From Algoriphagus machipongonensis (GTDB lineage Bacteria; Bacteroidota; Bacteroidia; Cytophagales; Cyclobacteriaceae): 64,000 nucleotides of DNA. Below, in pieces: positions 1-9,366 of the stretch. Position 1 is the first letter of the stretch. The number at the start of each line of letters is the position of its first letter. The position numbers were made by a program, and so were the translations under genes. Where the stretch lies: NCBI RefSeq assembly GCF_000166275.1, contig NZ_CM001023.1, positions 3,537,001-3,601,000 of the forward strand. The letters are read 5' to 3'. The notes beneath the pieces are model-generated. The model had not been told where the DNA came from, ran no database searches, and was given only the letters and a program-made list of their open reading frames with translations.

Positions 1-164
1 GCAACTTCAATTCTGAAAGAAAAGATGAATCTTATGAGGAAAAGTATCCGTATGTCCTCACCAAAGAAGTTCACTTGAAAAACGTGACCACCACCAGTGG
101 TAAAGACATTAGGCGAAGTAATAATGAGGTGATGTTTAAAGAAGTGAAGGTTAAAAAGAATTGA
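1..164 (+). CDS. C-terminal fragment of an unidentified protein
   Basis: An open frame enters from the left edge (first full codon at 3) and stops with TGA at 162-164, giving about 53 residues. The fragment is polar, with alternating charged and hydrophobic residues (YPYVLTKEVHLKNVTTTSGK), compatible with the last strands of a beta-rich or beta-helix exported protein. That is a guess from composition. The 205 bases that follow hold no gene and must carry the promoter of the next one. The coding reading rests on an uninterrupted frame and plausible codon use only. Confidence 0.5.
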   Translation, partial: NFNSERKDESYEEKYPYVLTKEVHLKNVTTTSGKDIRRSNNEVMFKEVKVKKN

Positions 165-369
165 TTTTTGCTGATTTCATGGTCTCGGGTTTAAACCGGA
201 TGAAAAAAGAAATTACCAATCTTTTGTCTGCATCTCACAGAGATCTACCCTAACTTCTATCTATAAAATTTAATACCAAGGTATGTGTTAATAATGTTGA
301 ATTATCTGCGATACATTAAGAAAAAAAAATAAATTTTATGAAAGTTTTCCCTAATGGAAACACCTAAAT

Positions 370-1596
370 ATGACAGGTAATAAAAAGAAAGGAGTACAGC
401 CAATAACTGCCATCTTACTTACGGTATTCCTGGATATGTTGGGAGTTGGTATCATTATTCCAGTTATGCCTGCCCTTTTTTTTCAACCCGACAGCTCTAT
501 TCTTCCAGTAATGGCTAGTGAGGCTTATCGGTCGATAATGTTTGGGTTATTGGTAGGTTGCTATCCATTGATGCAGTTCTTTGGAGCTCCTATTTTGGGT
601 GCTTTATCAGACAGGTTTGGAAGAAAAAAAATGCTGATCCTGTCCATAATTGGTGTCCTTATTGGTTATTTACTTTTTGCCTGGGCGATCATCATTAAAA
701 ACCTTTGGCTTCTATTTTTTAGCAGGTTATTACCCGGTTTTGCTGGAGGAAATGTGTCCATTGCTATGTCAGCCATTTCTGATATTAGCGAGGAGAAAGA
801 AAAAACCAAGAATTTTGGACTGGCAGGTATGGCTTTTGGCATTGGTTTTATTCTTGGCCCAGCCCTTGGAGGATTTTTGGGAGACGATTCCATAGTAAGT
901 TGGTTTCGTTCTGACACTCCGTTTTGGTTTGCCGCCATATTAGCATTAGTCAATCTTATTGTTGTGCATTTCTTTTTTTCAGAAACGTTAATTACCAAGC
1001 GAGAATCCAAATTCAGTTTATTCATGGCACTTCGTAATATTGTATATTCTTTTTCTTTGCCTGATTTGAGAGGGACATTTACCGTTGTCTTACTTTTATC
1101 AATAGGCTTTTCGCTTTTCACTCAATTTTATGCGGTTTTCTTAATCCAAAAATTTGCGTTTACAGAATTGGATATCGGATTACTTTATTGCTGGATTGGA
1201 TTATGGTTCGCATTTACCCAAGGCGGTATAGTACGCGTTTTGGCAGATCGATTTCGTCCACAGAAATTGCTTTCAATTTGCGTCTTACTTCTGGGCTTTT
1301 CGCTTTTGGCAGTTTTGCTTCCTTCTAAGGCATCCTGGTTGTATCTCATTTCACCATTTATTGCCATATTCCAAGGAATAATAATGCCAAATATAGCTTC
1401 ACTTGTCTCTTCAAAAGCAGATGAAGGACGACAAGGGGAAATGCTCGGAATCAATCAATCCATGCAATCACTCGGTGAAGTCATCCCCCCATTTATTGCG
1501 GGCACCTTATTTGCCATCAATTATAACTTGCCTTTTATCACCGCTTCACTATTAATTTTCATAGGATGGGCTATCTTTTTACGAATCAATAAATAA
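370..1596 (+). CDS. MFS efflux transporter, TetA-like
   Basis: A 408-residue inner-membrane protein of the major facilitator superfamily with about 12 hydrophobic segments. The first helix carries the signature of TetA-type drug:proton antiporters (FLDMLGVGIIIPVMP, residues 20-34). The loop between helices 2 and 3 holds motif A (GALSDRFGRKKML, about 77-89). Length and the central hydrophilic loop match the TetA/DHA1 group. It probably exports a small hydrophobic compound by proton exchange, but the substrate cannot be read from sequence, and most chromosomal TetA-like proteins in Bacteroidota do not confer tetracycline resistance. It stands alone: the next gene is convergent, 18 bases away, and no TetR-type regulator is adjacent. 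Confidence 0.85.
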   Translation: MTGNKKKGVQPITAILLTVFLDMLGVGIIIPVMPALFFQPDSSILPVMASEAYRSIMFGLLVGCYPLMQFFGAPILGALSDRFGRKKMLILSIIGVLIGYLLFAWAIIIKNLWLLFFSRLLPGFAGGNVSIAMSAISDISEEKEKTKNFGLAGMAFGIGFILGPALGGFLGDDSIVSWFRSDTPFWFAAILALVNLIVVHFFFSETLITKRESKFSLFMALRNIVYSFSLPDLRGTFTVVLLLSIGFSLFTQFYAVFLIQKFAFTELDIGLLYCWIGLWFAFTQGGIVRVLADRFRPQKLLSICVLLLGFSLLAVLLPSKASWLYLISPFIAIFQGIIMPNIASLVSSKADEGRQGEMLGINQSMQSLGEVIPPFIAGTLFAINYNLPFITASLLIFIGWAIFLRINK

Positions 1597-1614
1597 TCCT
1601 GATCCTTGAAAAAA

Positions 1615-2964
1615 TCACCTTTTTAATTGCATCACCTTTCTATCAGTAATGGAATCCAAAGAAGTAAATACACCTGAAAGCGTCTTTGCAACCAACCATT
1701 TAAAAGGTTCAGGAGGTGCAGGAAAAACTCTTCGTTTTAAAACTTTTGCAAGTGGATGATCAAGGCCTTGGATCTGGGCAGCGAGCAGTTCTCCAACCAG
1801 CAGGGTTTGGGGAATCCCATGGCCCGAGAATCCCAACCCATAATGGATATTTTGGTGTTTGCCAGTTTTGCCGATAACAGGCATAAAATCTAGACTCATC
1901 CCTATCCAACCGCCCCAGAATGTATGTACTTTAAGGTCAGCATAATCTACAAATCGTTCCCGAAAAATCATTTCTATTTTCTTAAACAGATCGGGCATAT
2001 AAGTTGAACCTGACACCTGAAATCCAAATGGAATTTTGACATATTTACCTCCTGTGATGATGGTATTGCGGGCAGTCAGTCGGTAATTTTCCAGCTGCTC
2101 ATGAGCAGTATATATTCCTTCCCTACCAGCCCATCCTAAAACAGAAAGTTGTTCTGAATTCAAAGGTTCTGTCTCACACATGGCTGCATAAATCGGTGTG
2201 ACCATTCTCTTTTTCCATCCCAGTTCATTAGAGTATGCATTGGTAGCAATTACAGCGGATTTGGCCGATACAACTCCATTTTCACAATATGCCCTTACAG
2301 GCTGGGTTTCTGTCAGATTTAATACTTTTGTCTTTTCGAATAACTGAACTCCTTTTTCTATAGCAAGTTTTCGAATCCCGTTGATTAATAATCCTGGATT
2401 CAAAGTTCCTCCTACTGAATCAAAAATTCCTGCCACAAAAGAAGACGGAATTCCTCGCTCCCGCATGGCTTCCGGTCCTAAATAAGTGAAATCCATCCCT
2501 AAAGCCTCACTTGCATGGGCTACTTTATTTAGTCTTTTAATTTGATCTGGGTGCACTGCCGCCATAATATTTCCATTGGGCGCATATTCACAGGCAATGT
2601 GATTTTTTTGAATAAAATCTTCCAGCTTCCTAACTGCCTCCATTGCAAAATCACACAATTCCCTCGCTCGCTCAATCTTATACAATTTTAAAAGTGAAGG
2701 AAAGTCTTTACCGATTAATCCATCCACATATCCAGAGTTTCGGCCACTACCTCCAGAACCAGAAAATTCTTGCTCCAAAACTGCAACGGACATTCCTGCT
2801 TTCCTTAGTTCGAGTGCAGTATATAATCCTGTATACCCCCCACCTACGATGACCACATCAACTGATATATCTTGGTTCAGTGAAGGCTGAATATTTTCTG
2901 GTTCATTCAACCAGGCACTAATAGGACTGAAGGGAAAATTATTCATTATTGGTGTTTGGTTCAT
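1615..2964 (-). CDS. FAD-dependent oxidoreductase, DAO family (PuuB/OrdL-like)
   Basis: A 449-residue flavoprotein of the glycine/D-amino-acid oxidase superfamily. The N-terminal dinucleotide-binding fold shows VIVGGGYTGLYTALELRKAG (about 38-57), followed by the glycine-rich SGSGGSGRNSGYVDG typical of gamma-glutamylputrescine oxidoreductase-like enzymes. A C-terminal FMPVIGKTG...HYGLGFSGHGIPQT stretch closes the FAD site. It probably oxidises an amine or amino acid; the substrate is unknown, and no polyamine genes flank it. It follows the patatin gene on the same strand, and its first ATG overlaps that gene by 26 bases; a second ATG at residue 7 (2946) would cut the overlap to 8. The two are probably co-transcribed. 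Confidence 0.82.
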   Translation of the reverse strand: MNQTPIMNNFPFSPISAWLNEPENIQPSLNQDISVDVVIVGGGYTGLYTALELRKAGMSVAVLEQEFSGSGGSGRNSGYVDGLIGKDFPSLLKLYKIERARELCDFAMEAVRKLEDFIQKNHIACEYAPNGNIMAAVHPDQIKRLNKVAHASEALGMDFTYLGPEAMRERGIPSSFVAGIFDSVGGTLNPGLLINGIRKLAIEKGVQLFEKTKVLNLTETQPVRAYCENGVVSAKSAVIATNAYSNELGWKKRMVTPIYAAMCETEPLNSEQLSVLGWAGREGIYTAHEQLENYRLTARNTIITGGKYVKIPFGFQVSGSTYMPDLFKKIEMIFRERFVDYADLKVHTFWGGWIGMSLDFMPVIGKTGKHQNIHYGLGFSGHGIPQTLLVGELLAAQIQGLDHPLAKVLKRRVFPAPPEPFKWLVAKTLSGVFTSLDSITDRKVMQLKR

Positions 2965-4756
2965 CCATTATTCCTAGTTCTTCTTTCCATTTCTCTATTT
3001 GAGAAAGACCATATTTATAACCAAACTCAACGAGCCCAACCCCAGAATCCACGTCCATACTTTGAAATTCATCAATCGGGGGATGGATGAATAAATCTAC
3101 CGGAGCATCTGCAAAAATGCGATATTGGAGATGATCCGAAGCGATATACATAGACTGCAATATATTCGTCGCTAAACTCGGAGTAATTTTCTCCCGATTA
3201 AATGGATTTAATTTTTGGAGCAATATGCTCCATCCAGACGCGTGAGGTGAAAAGGGCTTACCCATAGAAATACCACTTTTACTAGAAGCAATAATTGCAA
3301 TGGATTTTCCTGCTCCCAATTTAGCGAGCATATCCGTCGGGCAGGCATTTACTAACCCTCCATCGACTAAACAATCTCCATCTTTCATAAAAGGTGGAAT
3401 AATTCCGTTTACTGCAGTACTTGCTCGAATCGCCTCCCAAAGCGGCCCTGTTCTATGTACGACTAATTTCCGGTTGACTAAACTTAGTGAAATACAGAAG
3501 AAATCAATCCAAAGATCTTCAATATTCCGACCATGTGAAACGGTCTTAATCGCCTTTGTAAAATTATTCCCGGAAAAAAGGGAGACTAATGGCACGGTTA
3601 GCTTTTTTGCCTTCTTAAATTTATCATCAGCTTCTTTTACTATTGGATGGAATTCTTTTGGATCAGTGATTTGGGCAAAGCCTCCCCCAATCAATGCTCC
3701 TCCTGAAGTACCTCCAATAATATCTACTGGAATCCCTCCTTCCATCATTGCCTGAAGTATCCCCATCTGCACAGATGAACGAACTCCACCTCCACTCAAC
3801 GCTACTCCAATCGCATTCCCAGTTAAAAAACGAGCCAACCGTTGTATATCTCCTAGATTATTCCTTGATATATGATAATGCTTGCTGAGCTTGCGTTTTT
3901 CGAACCATTTCAAGGTGTTTTTTGGATAATTTTCCTTGGATGGATGTAGTAAAACAAGTTCATGATCCGCATGATTTAGAGAAAGACAAGCCTGATTGAC
4001 ACGATTTTCAAAAATGGTAGGATCTGAATGTTGACTGGAATCTGCCAACCAAATAATTTTATCAGCTCTAGCCAAACAAGTTTCAGTCCACTTATTCCAT
4101 TGGTCATCTGCCTGATACAAGACTAATGAATAATTATCTTCATATCGAATTAGAACTTCCTTCAAAACATCCTCCTCATTGAGAGGAATTGATCCATTCA
4201 ATTCAGATTGTAAAATTTGGGAAGATAAATGGCGGACACTTGAATACTTTTCTATCGCATGACTTAAACTTTCTAAAAAACCTTCAACTGAAACATTGGA
4301 GGAAAGTGGAATAAATGCGACAGTAGAAATTCTGTGATTAGGAACAAAAGAACGTTTTGTCCTATTTACAATCGTTTTTATAAAGTCAAGAGATGTGTTT
4401 TTCTGCTCCTTCAAAAGCTGAATAAAATCATTTTTACTCAACTGAAGTAAAGTGGAATTTCTAACTGCAATAATGGTGGCATTGCGCTTTGTTCCAAAAA
4501 CTGCTCCCATTTCCCCTACTACTTCACCTCGAGCGATCTCACCTAAAACTTCACTTTCTTTTTCATCTATTTCAAGAATAGCCCTTAATCGGCCTTCAAA
4601 CAATATATAAGCCTCCTGGGAATTATCTCCCTGTTGCAGGAGAGCATGTCCACATTTAATCTCTATAAGTCTACCTCTATTTAGTAAATCATTAAAAATC
4701 TCATCATTTAGGTCTTTAAAATAAGGCGCTTCTTTTAATAATTTCTGAATAAACAT
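2939..4756 (-). CDS. Patatin-like phospholipase with N-terminal cyclic-nucleotide-binding domain
   Basis: 605 residues in three parts. Residues 1-120 form a cNMP-binding (cupin) domain with GHALLQQGDNSQEAYILFEG and GEVVGEMG. Residues about 140-310 are a middle region like that of bacterial neuropathy-target-esterase relatives. Residues 315-590 are a patatin domain with oxyanion motif SGGGVR (321-326), nucleophile elbow GTSGG (Ser351) and dyad Asp465 in DGG. All catalytic elements of the Ser-Asp hydrolase are present. Members hydrolyse phospholipids or lysophospholipids; control by cyclic nucleotides is inferred from the domain. No signal peptide is visible. The oxidoreductase gene overlaps its 3' end. 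Confidence 0.85.
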   Translation of the reverse strand: MFIQKLLKEAPYFKDLNDEIFNDLLNRGRLIEIKCGHALLQQGDNSQEAYILFEGRLRAILEIDEKESEVLGEIARGEVVGEMGAVFGTKRNATIIAVRNSTLLQLSKNDFIQLLKEQKNTSLDFIKTIVNRTKRSFVPNHRISTVAFIPLSSNVSVEGFLESLSHAIEKYSSVRHLSSQILQSELNGSIPLNEEDVLKEVLIRYEDNYSLVLYQADDQWNKWTETCLARADKIIWLADSSQHSDPTIFENRVNQACLSLNHADHELVLLHPSKENYPKNTLKWFEKRKLSKHYHISRNNLGDIQRLARFLTGNAIGVALSGGGVRSSVQMGILQAMMEGGIPVDIIGGTSGGALIGGGFAQITDPKEFHPIVKEADDKFKKAKKLTVPLVSLFSGNNFTKAIKTVSHGRNIEDLWIDFFCISLSLVNRKLVVHRTGPLWEAIRASTAVNGIIPPFMKDGDCLVDGGLVNACPTDMLAKLGAGKSIAIIASSKSGISMGKPFSPHASGWSILLQKLNPFNREKITPSLATNILQSMYIASDHLQYRIFADAPVDLFIHPPIDEFQSMDVDSGVGLVEFGYKYGLSQIEKWKEELGIMDEPNTNNE

Positions 4757-4864
4757 GAATGGTATAATTAAAAAACAATTTCACTAAATATAATACTATT
4801 TCATGAAGGACAATCCTCTATCAAGTCCAAAAAATCACTAGATAAAAAGAAAAATCAGTTATAA

Positions 4865-4915
4865 ACTTTATAAAGTAGTTATATGTAGATACGCTACTAA
4901 TTCTAGAACTAGAAT
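4865..4915. promoter_or_regulatory. Two perfect palindromes in the 307-bp gap upstream of the patatin gene
   Basis: The AT-rich gap 4757-5063 has no gene. It contains two perfect dyads: ACTTTATAAAGT at 4865-4876, and ATTCTAG-AA-CTAGAAT at 4900-4915. They lie about 110-160 bases upstream of the patatin start, where an operator or upstream activator site would sit. No T tract follows either, so they are not terminators. AT-rich DNA produces short palindromes by chance, so this is only a candidate. The rest of the gap must also carry the promoter, which I could not place. Confidence 0.25.
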
Positions 4916-5063
4916 GAAAATAAATAACCTAGATTTATATCCATAATAACAAAAACTCAATCTTCCCGGTACTCATATAATTCATGGATAAATTGGTAGG
5001 AACAGTTTTTTTCATTCTTTTAGTTTTCTAAAAAAAACAAAAATTAATTAGGATCGACCAAAT

Positions 5064-6548
5064 CTAACTGCCACTTAACTCCATCATCTTATCCACTGCA
5101 TCAGGAACATCCTCTGTATAATGACTGACATAGATCAACGTAATGTCACTTTGCTCACAAATTTGTTGAACAGTTTCCTTAAATAGTTTCCGTTGAAATT
5201 CATCCATACCCTGAGAAGCTTCATCAAGGATTAGCAATTTGGGTTGTTTAATTAATGCTCTCGCCAATAAAGTCCAACGCTGATGTTCTAATGAAACTCT
5301 TTGTATTACGGTATCCTTTAAGGGAGTCAATTCAAACAGTTTCATCCATTCCTCAGCTAAAGCTTCTTGTTCTGGGCTAACTTTTTTAAATAATCCCATA
5401 GTATCAAAAAGCCCAGATAAAATCACTTTTCGACAGGTTTGATTAGCAGGAAAATACCGGCTGAGTTCTGGCGCCACAAAACCTGTTGGACGCTTTACAT
5501 CCCAAATACTTTCACCTGTTCCTCTTTTACGACCAAAAAGCCAGAAATCTTGAGAATATGCTTGAGGGTTCTCTCCTATCAGCAAGCTCAATAAGGTTGA
5601 TTTTCCTGCTCCATTTCTTCCTTTTAGCAGCCATCTTTCACCAGGCTGAATCTCCCAATTGAGTTTATCTAAAATCGTATGATCCTCGTATTTTATCGTT
5701 ACATTCTTCAGTTTCACAACCGATTCATCCACTTTTTCCTGCTTTTCGGGGAGCAAGCTTTTTAATAATTCCCAATCCCAAGTTGGCACATTTAAAGGTT
5801 CAATTTGAGTCCCATGGAAATCTTTTTTCTCCCAACTTTTGAGAACACCATTTTTGGAAATCCTTGCTATGTGGCTAATTCCATCTGGAATTTCATTTCC
5901 TGAAGTTGTAATCAACACCAATACTCCATGATCGCTGATTACTTTTAAAATTTCACCAAATTCCTCCCTACTTTTCACATCCAAGCCAGTCATGGGTTGG
6001 TCCATTAAGTATACTTTGGGTTGACGCATTAAGCCTAATCCTATCGCCAGTCTCCGGGATTCACCATTTGACAACTTGAGTAGTGACTCCTCCATCAAAG
6101 GCTCTAAATTTAATAGCTCGGAAACCTTTTGAATGGTCCAAGGCCCAGGAAGCTTTGGATCTACTTCCAATAAGTATTCACGAACGGTCACTGTTTCTTC
6201 AGACTCCGATGAATTGAATCGCTGTTGGAAATAAAAATTCTGGATATGAGAACGGTTTTTAAAAACATACTTCTGAGAGACATAAGCAATCAGATCTCGG
6301 AAACTGTTAACTTCTCCGGCATTCGTTTTCTCTTCTACGTAACTTTTAGAAAAAGGCCTTTCGATCTTGCCAGATGAAAGCACCGTATTCCCTCTTAAAG
6401 TCTCAATAAATGCTGTGAGTTCCCATCCGGAATCACCTATAATCGCCCAATTCTGACCTTTCTCCCATTGGAAGTTGAGGTTTTGAAAAGCTTGTTGCGC
6501 CTTAAATAAAATAGTGGCCTCCTGAATGGATAAAATTAAATCAAACAA
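5064..6548 (-). CDS. modF: Tandem ABC ATPase, ModF/PhrA-like
   Basis: A 494-residue soluble protein of two fused ABC ATPase domains, alignable in outline with E. coli ModF (about 490 residues; FWLFGRKRGTGESIWDVKR matches the ModF hallmark region). Domain 1 has a ruined Walker A (GDSGWELTA, 38-46), an intact signature (LSNGES, 159-164) and a Walker B ending DQ rather than DE (Gln184). Domain 2 has an intact Walker A (GRNGAGKST, 310-318) and Walker B (LLILDEA), but a lost signature (VSLEHQ, 418-423). Only one composite ATP site is therefore complete. No membrane partner and no molybdate genes are adjacent, so a link to molybdenum is not supported. The cellular role of ModF is poorly known. Confidence 0.8.
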   Translation of the reverse strand: MFDLILSIQEATILFKAQQAFQNLNFQWEKGQNWAIIGDSGWELTAFIETLRGNTVLSSGKIERPFSKSYVEEKTNAGEVNSFRDLIAYVSQKYVFKNRSHIQNFYFQQRFNSSESEETVTVREYLLEVDPKLPGPWTIQKVSELLNLEPLMEESLLKLSNGESRRLAIGLGLMRQPKVYLMDQPMTGLDVKSREEFGEILKVISDHGVLVLITTSGNEIPDGISHIARISKNGVLKSWEKKDFHGTQIEPLNVPTWDWELLKSLLPEKQEKVDESVVKLKNVTIKYEDHTILDKLNWEIQPGERWLLKGRNGAGKSTLLSLLIGENPQAYSQDFWLFGRKRGTGESIWDVKRPTGFVAPELSRYFPANQTCRKVILSGLFDTMGLFKKVSPEQEALAEEWMKLFELTPLKDTVIQRVSLEHQRWTLLARALIKQPKLLILDEASQGMDEFQRKLFKETVQQICEQSDITLIYVSHYTEDVPDAVDKMMELSGS

Positions 6549-6641
6549 AGTAGTTTATTTTTAAGGCTCGAAAGATTGAAAAATAATCTCAGCCTATCAA
6601 TAAAGTTCAGGTGAAAAGCTAGAAATACCCTTTCAGAATTT

Positions 6642-8117
6642 TCATCTATTGATTTCGAGATAATTTTCTGCTCTAAGACTATCTGTACGATCATAGAGGT
6701 AATTCCACTGGTTCATGTATTCATCAGCAGGCCAAAATTTATCATTAATTTCCTTTAGCTTTTTACTCAATGACTTTTCCAATTTTTTCTGTAATGAATT
6801 GTATTCGCTTTGATTGACCAGATTATTTAACTGAAATGGATCGTTTTCATTATCATACAAAAGCCAAGGTCCCAATAAATCTTTAACATAAGTATAGCGT
6901 CTCGTTCTAATGCCACGGTATTCCCTGCCTCCATTTTTAAACTGCCATTCATGAAAAGGAACCGGCAGCATAATTAAAGTCGCATCATTTTCAAGATCCT
7001 TACCTGATAAAAGATTTTTCGAAAAGTCTTTTCCTTCAATTGATTTAGGTATGGGTATATCACTCAATCCCAATAGAGTTGGAAGGATATCCGGAGTGCC
7101 AATTGGGTCCAAAACCCTTCTGCTCTCCAGTTTACCGGGATACCTAATCAACATCGGTACTTTGATCGCCTCATCCCAGGGCCTTTGTTTCTTCACTACT
7201 CCCCTTGACATCAACATATCTCCATGCTCAGAGGTAAATACAAAAATGGTATTATCTGCAACTCCTGCTTTCTCTATTCCTTCCAGCAAATCCCCAATGG
7301 CCTTATCGATGGCAGTAGCATGAGCATAGTATCCGGCCAAAACTCTTCTGGCACTATCTTGATATTCCTCAGGCACATTAGGTCTCAATTTCAGCGTGCC
7401 GGCATCATATAAATCCTGATACTCTTTGGGTGCAGAAAAATAGGGATCATGGGGAGGTCCATAGGAAAGCATAAGTACAAAAGGCTTTTCCTTATTCTTT
7501 GAGATATAACTGATCGCACTATCTGTCTGAGGAAACACATCATACCCTTCCCAAACATGCTTCTTATCTTCCTCATCAAAATAAAAACTGTTGTTATAAT
7601 TATGGGTCACCTCTCTGACTTTCCAATAATCAAACCCTTGTCTTCTATCCTTTGGAACCGGCTGATCTCTTGCACTGAATGGGTCGGCACCTCTGGCATG
7701 ACCGTTAAGATGCCATTTACCGATGTACCCTGTTTGATACCCAGCCTCTTTATAGATTTCCGCAAAGGTATAAGCTTCATTAGGAAGTGGTTTATCATTA
7801 TAAAACACTCCATGTGTCAATGGATATTGTCCTGTTAGAAAACTAGCCCTCCAAGGCGCACAAACAGCCATGGTAGTTACCGCATTCTCAAAAATCAAAC
7901 TTTCGGTAGCAAGCTTATTTAGGTTTGGAGTGATAATCTGATCATTTCCTGCGTATCCCACTTCCTGAGCTCTCCATTGATCAGCTAAGACAAAAACAAT
8001 ATTTGGAGGAGTTTGAACATTAGAAATTGGTTCATTTGGAGTATCACTTCTAAAGCCAAAAAAATAAACAGGTATTAAAATTAATACCGACAATACGATG
8101 GGTAGGACGATCTTCAT
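6642..8117 (-). CDS. Exported type I sulfatase
   Basis: A 491-residue sulfatase of the alkaline-phosphatase fold. Residues 1-22 are a hydrophobic signal or anchor segment. The catalytic signature VCAPWRASFLTGQYP places the formylglycine precursor at Cys86 (CxPxR form, with Trp where Ser or Ala is commoner). Calcium ligands include Asp46-Gln47 in LADQWRA and the downstream FTSEHGDMLMSRG. The family hydrolyses sulfate esters, often on algal polysaccharides in marine Bacteroidota, and needs a formylglycine-generating enzyme, not present here. No SusC/SusD pair or glycoside hydrolase lies next to it, so the substrate is open. Confidence 0.87.
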   Translation of the reverse strand: MKIVLPIVLSVLILIPVYFFGFRSDTPNEPISNVQTPPNIVFVLADQWRAQEVGYAGNDQIITPNLNKLATESLIFENAVTTMAVCAPWRASFLTGQYPLTHGVFYNDKPLPNEAYTFAEIYKEAGYQTGYIGKWHLNGHARGADPFSARDQPVPKDRRQGFDYWKVREVTHNYNNSFYFDEEDKKHVWEGYDVFPQTDSAISYISKNKEKPFVLMLSYGPPHDPYFSAPKEYQDLYDAGTLKLRPNVPEEYQDSARRVLAGYYAHATAIDKAIGDLLEGIEKAGVADNTIFVFTSEHGDMLMSRGVVKKQRPWDEAIKVPMLIRYPGKLESRRVLDPIGTPDILPTLLGLSDIPIPKSIEGKDFSKNLLSGKDLENDATLIMLPVPFHEWQFKNGGREYRGIRTRRYTYVKDLLGPWLLYDNENDPFQLNNLVNQSEYNSLQKKLEKSLSKKLKEINDKFWPADEYMNQWNYLYDRTDSLRAENYLEINR

Positions 8118-8203
8118 TAAGGTAAAGTAGTTTCAAAAAGTATGAATCCTATCCTGCCCTCACCCGATCAGACATTAAATGAAGGGATTAATTACAGCTT
8201 CAA

Positions 8204-8656
8204 TTATACTTTATTCTTACTGTCTATCACAATAGTCACCGGGCCATCATTAACGAGGGAAACTTTCATGTCTGCTCCGAATTCGCCTGTTCCAATGGCT
8301 TTGCCCAATTCAGCTTCCAAAGTAGCGATCATCTTTTCATACATCGGGATTGCGATATCGGGTTTCGCAGCTTTGATGTAAGAAGGACGATTCCCTTTTT
8401 TTGTACTTGCATGAAGTGTAAACTGAGAAATCAATAAAATCTCCCCATTGACATCAAGAAGACTTTTGTTCATAACTTCATTTTCATCGGGAAATATCCT
8501 CAGGTTGATTATTTTTTTAGAAAGCCATGAAATATCCTCTACCGTGTCTGCCTCTTCAATTCCCAGCAAAATCATTAATCCTGTACCGATTTCCGACTTA
8601 ATTTCCCCTTCAATTTTTACCGATGCTTCGGATGCTCTTTGAATTACTACAATCAT
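8204..8656 (-). CDS. dtd: D-aminoacyl-tRNA deacylase
   Basis: A 150-residue protein matching DTD along its whole length. The N-terminus MIVVIQRASEASVKIEG, the catalytic-site motif SQFTLHASTKKGNRPS and the C-terminal NDGPVTIVID are all present. It hydrolyses D-amino acids from mischarged tRNA and so protects translation. The usual SQFTL and NxGPVT signatures that position the substrate are intact. It is the last gene of a five-gene minus-strand operon; its ATG overlaps the stop of the preceding gene by 4 bases (ATGA type), suggesting translational coupling. Confidence 0.95.
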   Translation of the reverse strand: MIVVIQRASEASVKIEGEIKSEIGTGLMILLGIEEADTVEDISWLSKKIINLRIFPDENEVMNKSLLDVNGEILLISQFTLHASTKKGNRPSYIKAAKPDIAIPMYEKMIATLEAELGKAIGTGEFGADMKVSLVNDGPVTIVIDSKNKV

Positions 8657-9366
8657 TTACTTAGGTCTTGCATTTCTCCAGAGGAGATAATTTCAACTGA
8701 ATTTGTTTTTTGTGCCTTGGCAATCTTAACCAGAGCTTTGGCAACTTGATAATCATAGATCGGACGGAGATTTTTAAAAACCCCTAACCAAACTAAGGGC
8801 TTCATCACTAGGGTTGCAATCTGCTCACCTAATCTAAATTCAGATCTATTCCCCAAAAGTAAAGAGGGTCTAAAAAGCCCCAAAAAGTCAAAACCAACGG
8901 ATTTTAAATCTTCTTCAATTTTTCCTTTTGTTTGACTGTAAAAAATAGAGGAGTCTTTATTTGCTCCTGAGGCAGAAACATATAGAAATTTAGTCGCACC
9001 AAGGGACTTTGCCCACTCAGCAAACCTCATGACCATATCATGGTCAATTTGATAAAATTTTTCCTTCGAACCAGCTTGCTTGATGGTAGTACCAAGAGAG
9101 GAAAACCCATGGATTTCTGCCTTTTGCTCCAAAATAGCTTCCTTCAAAGAATATAACTCCCCGCCCAAAGTGTCAGCCACGAGTAGATTTTCCCAATCCC
9201 AGCTTTTGATTTCGAGTAAATCGCCCTCCAGTTGTACGAGTTTTTGATGCTTTAGCGCAAGCTTCCTTCTACCAACACTGATTACATAATCATATTGATT
9301 TAAAAGTTGATGCAAAAGCTGCATCCCTACCATACCGGAAGTACCTGAGATTAGTGCTACGTTCAT
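8653..9366 (-). CDS. NAD(P)-binding oxidoreductase, atypical SDR (HTATIP2-like)
   Basis: A 237-residue Rossmann protein. It begins MNVALISGTSGMVGMQLLHQ, with the GxxGxxG nucleotide loop at about 8-14, and continues with VISVGRR typical of NAD(P)H-dependent atypical short-chain dehydrogenases. A YSQTKGKIEEDLK stretch contains the YxxxK pattern. The group includes HTATIP2/TIP30-like and NmrA-like proteins, some catalytic and some redox sensors. The substrate is unknown. It overlaps both the thioredoxin-like gene upstream and dtd downstream by 4 bases each. Confidence 0.75.
   Translation of the reverse strand: MNVALISGTSGMVGMQLLHQLLNQYDYVISVGRRKLALKHQKLVQLEGDLLEIKSWDWENLLVADTLGGELYSLKEAILEQKAEIHGFSSLGTTIKQAGSKEKFYQIDHDMVMRFAEWAKSLGATKFLYVSASGANKDSSIFYSQTKGKIEEDLKSVGFDFLGLFRPSLLLGNRSEFRLGEQIATLVMKPLVWLGVFKNLRPIYDYQVAKALVKIAKAQKTNSVEIISSGEMQDLSK

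Noticed and set aside
5064..8117. ModF-like ATPase plus sulfatase as a molybdate or sulfate-linked operon
   Set aside because: The genes are 93 bases apart with no transporter, molybdate-binding or sulfur genes nearby; shared strand alone is weak evidence.
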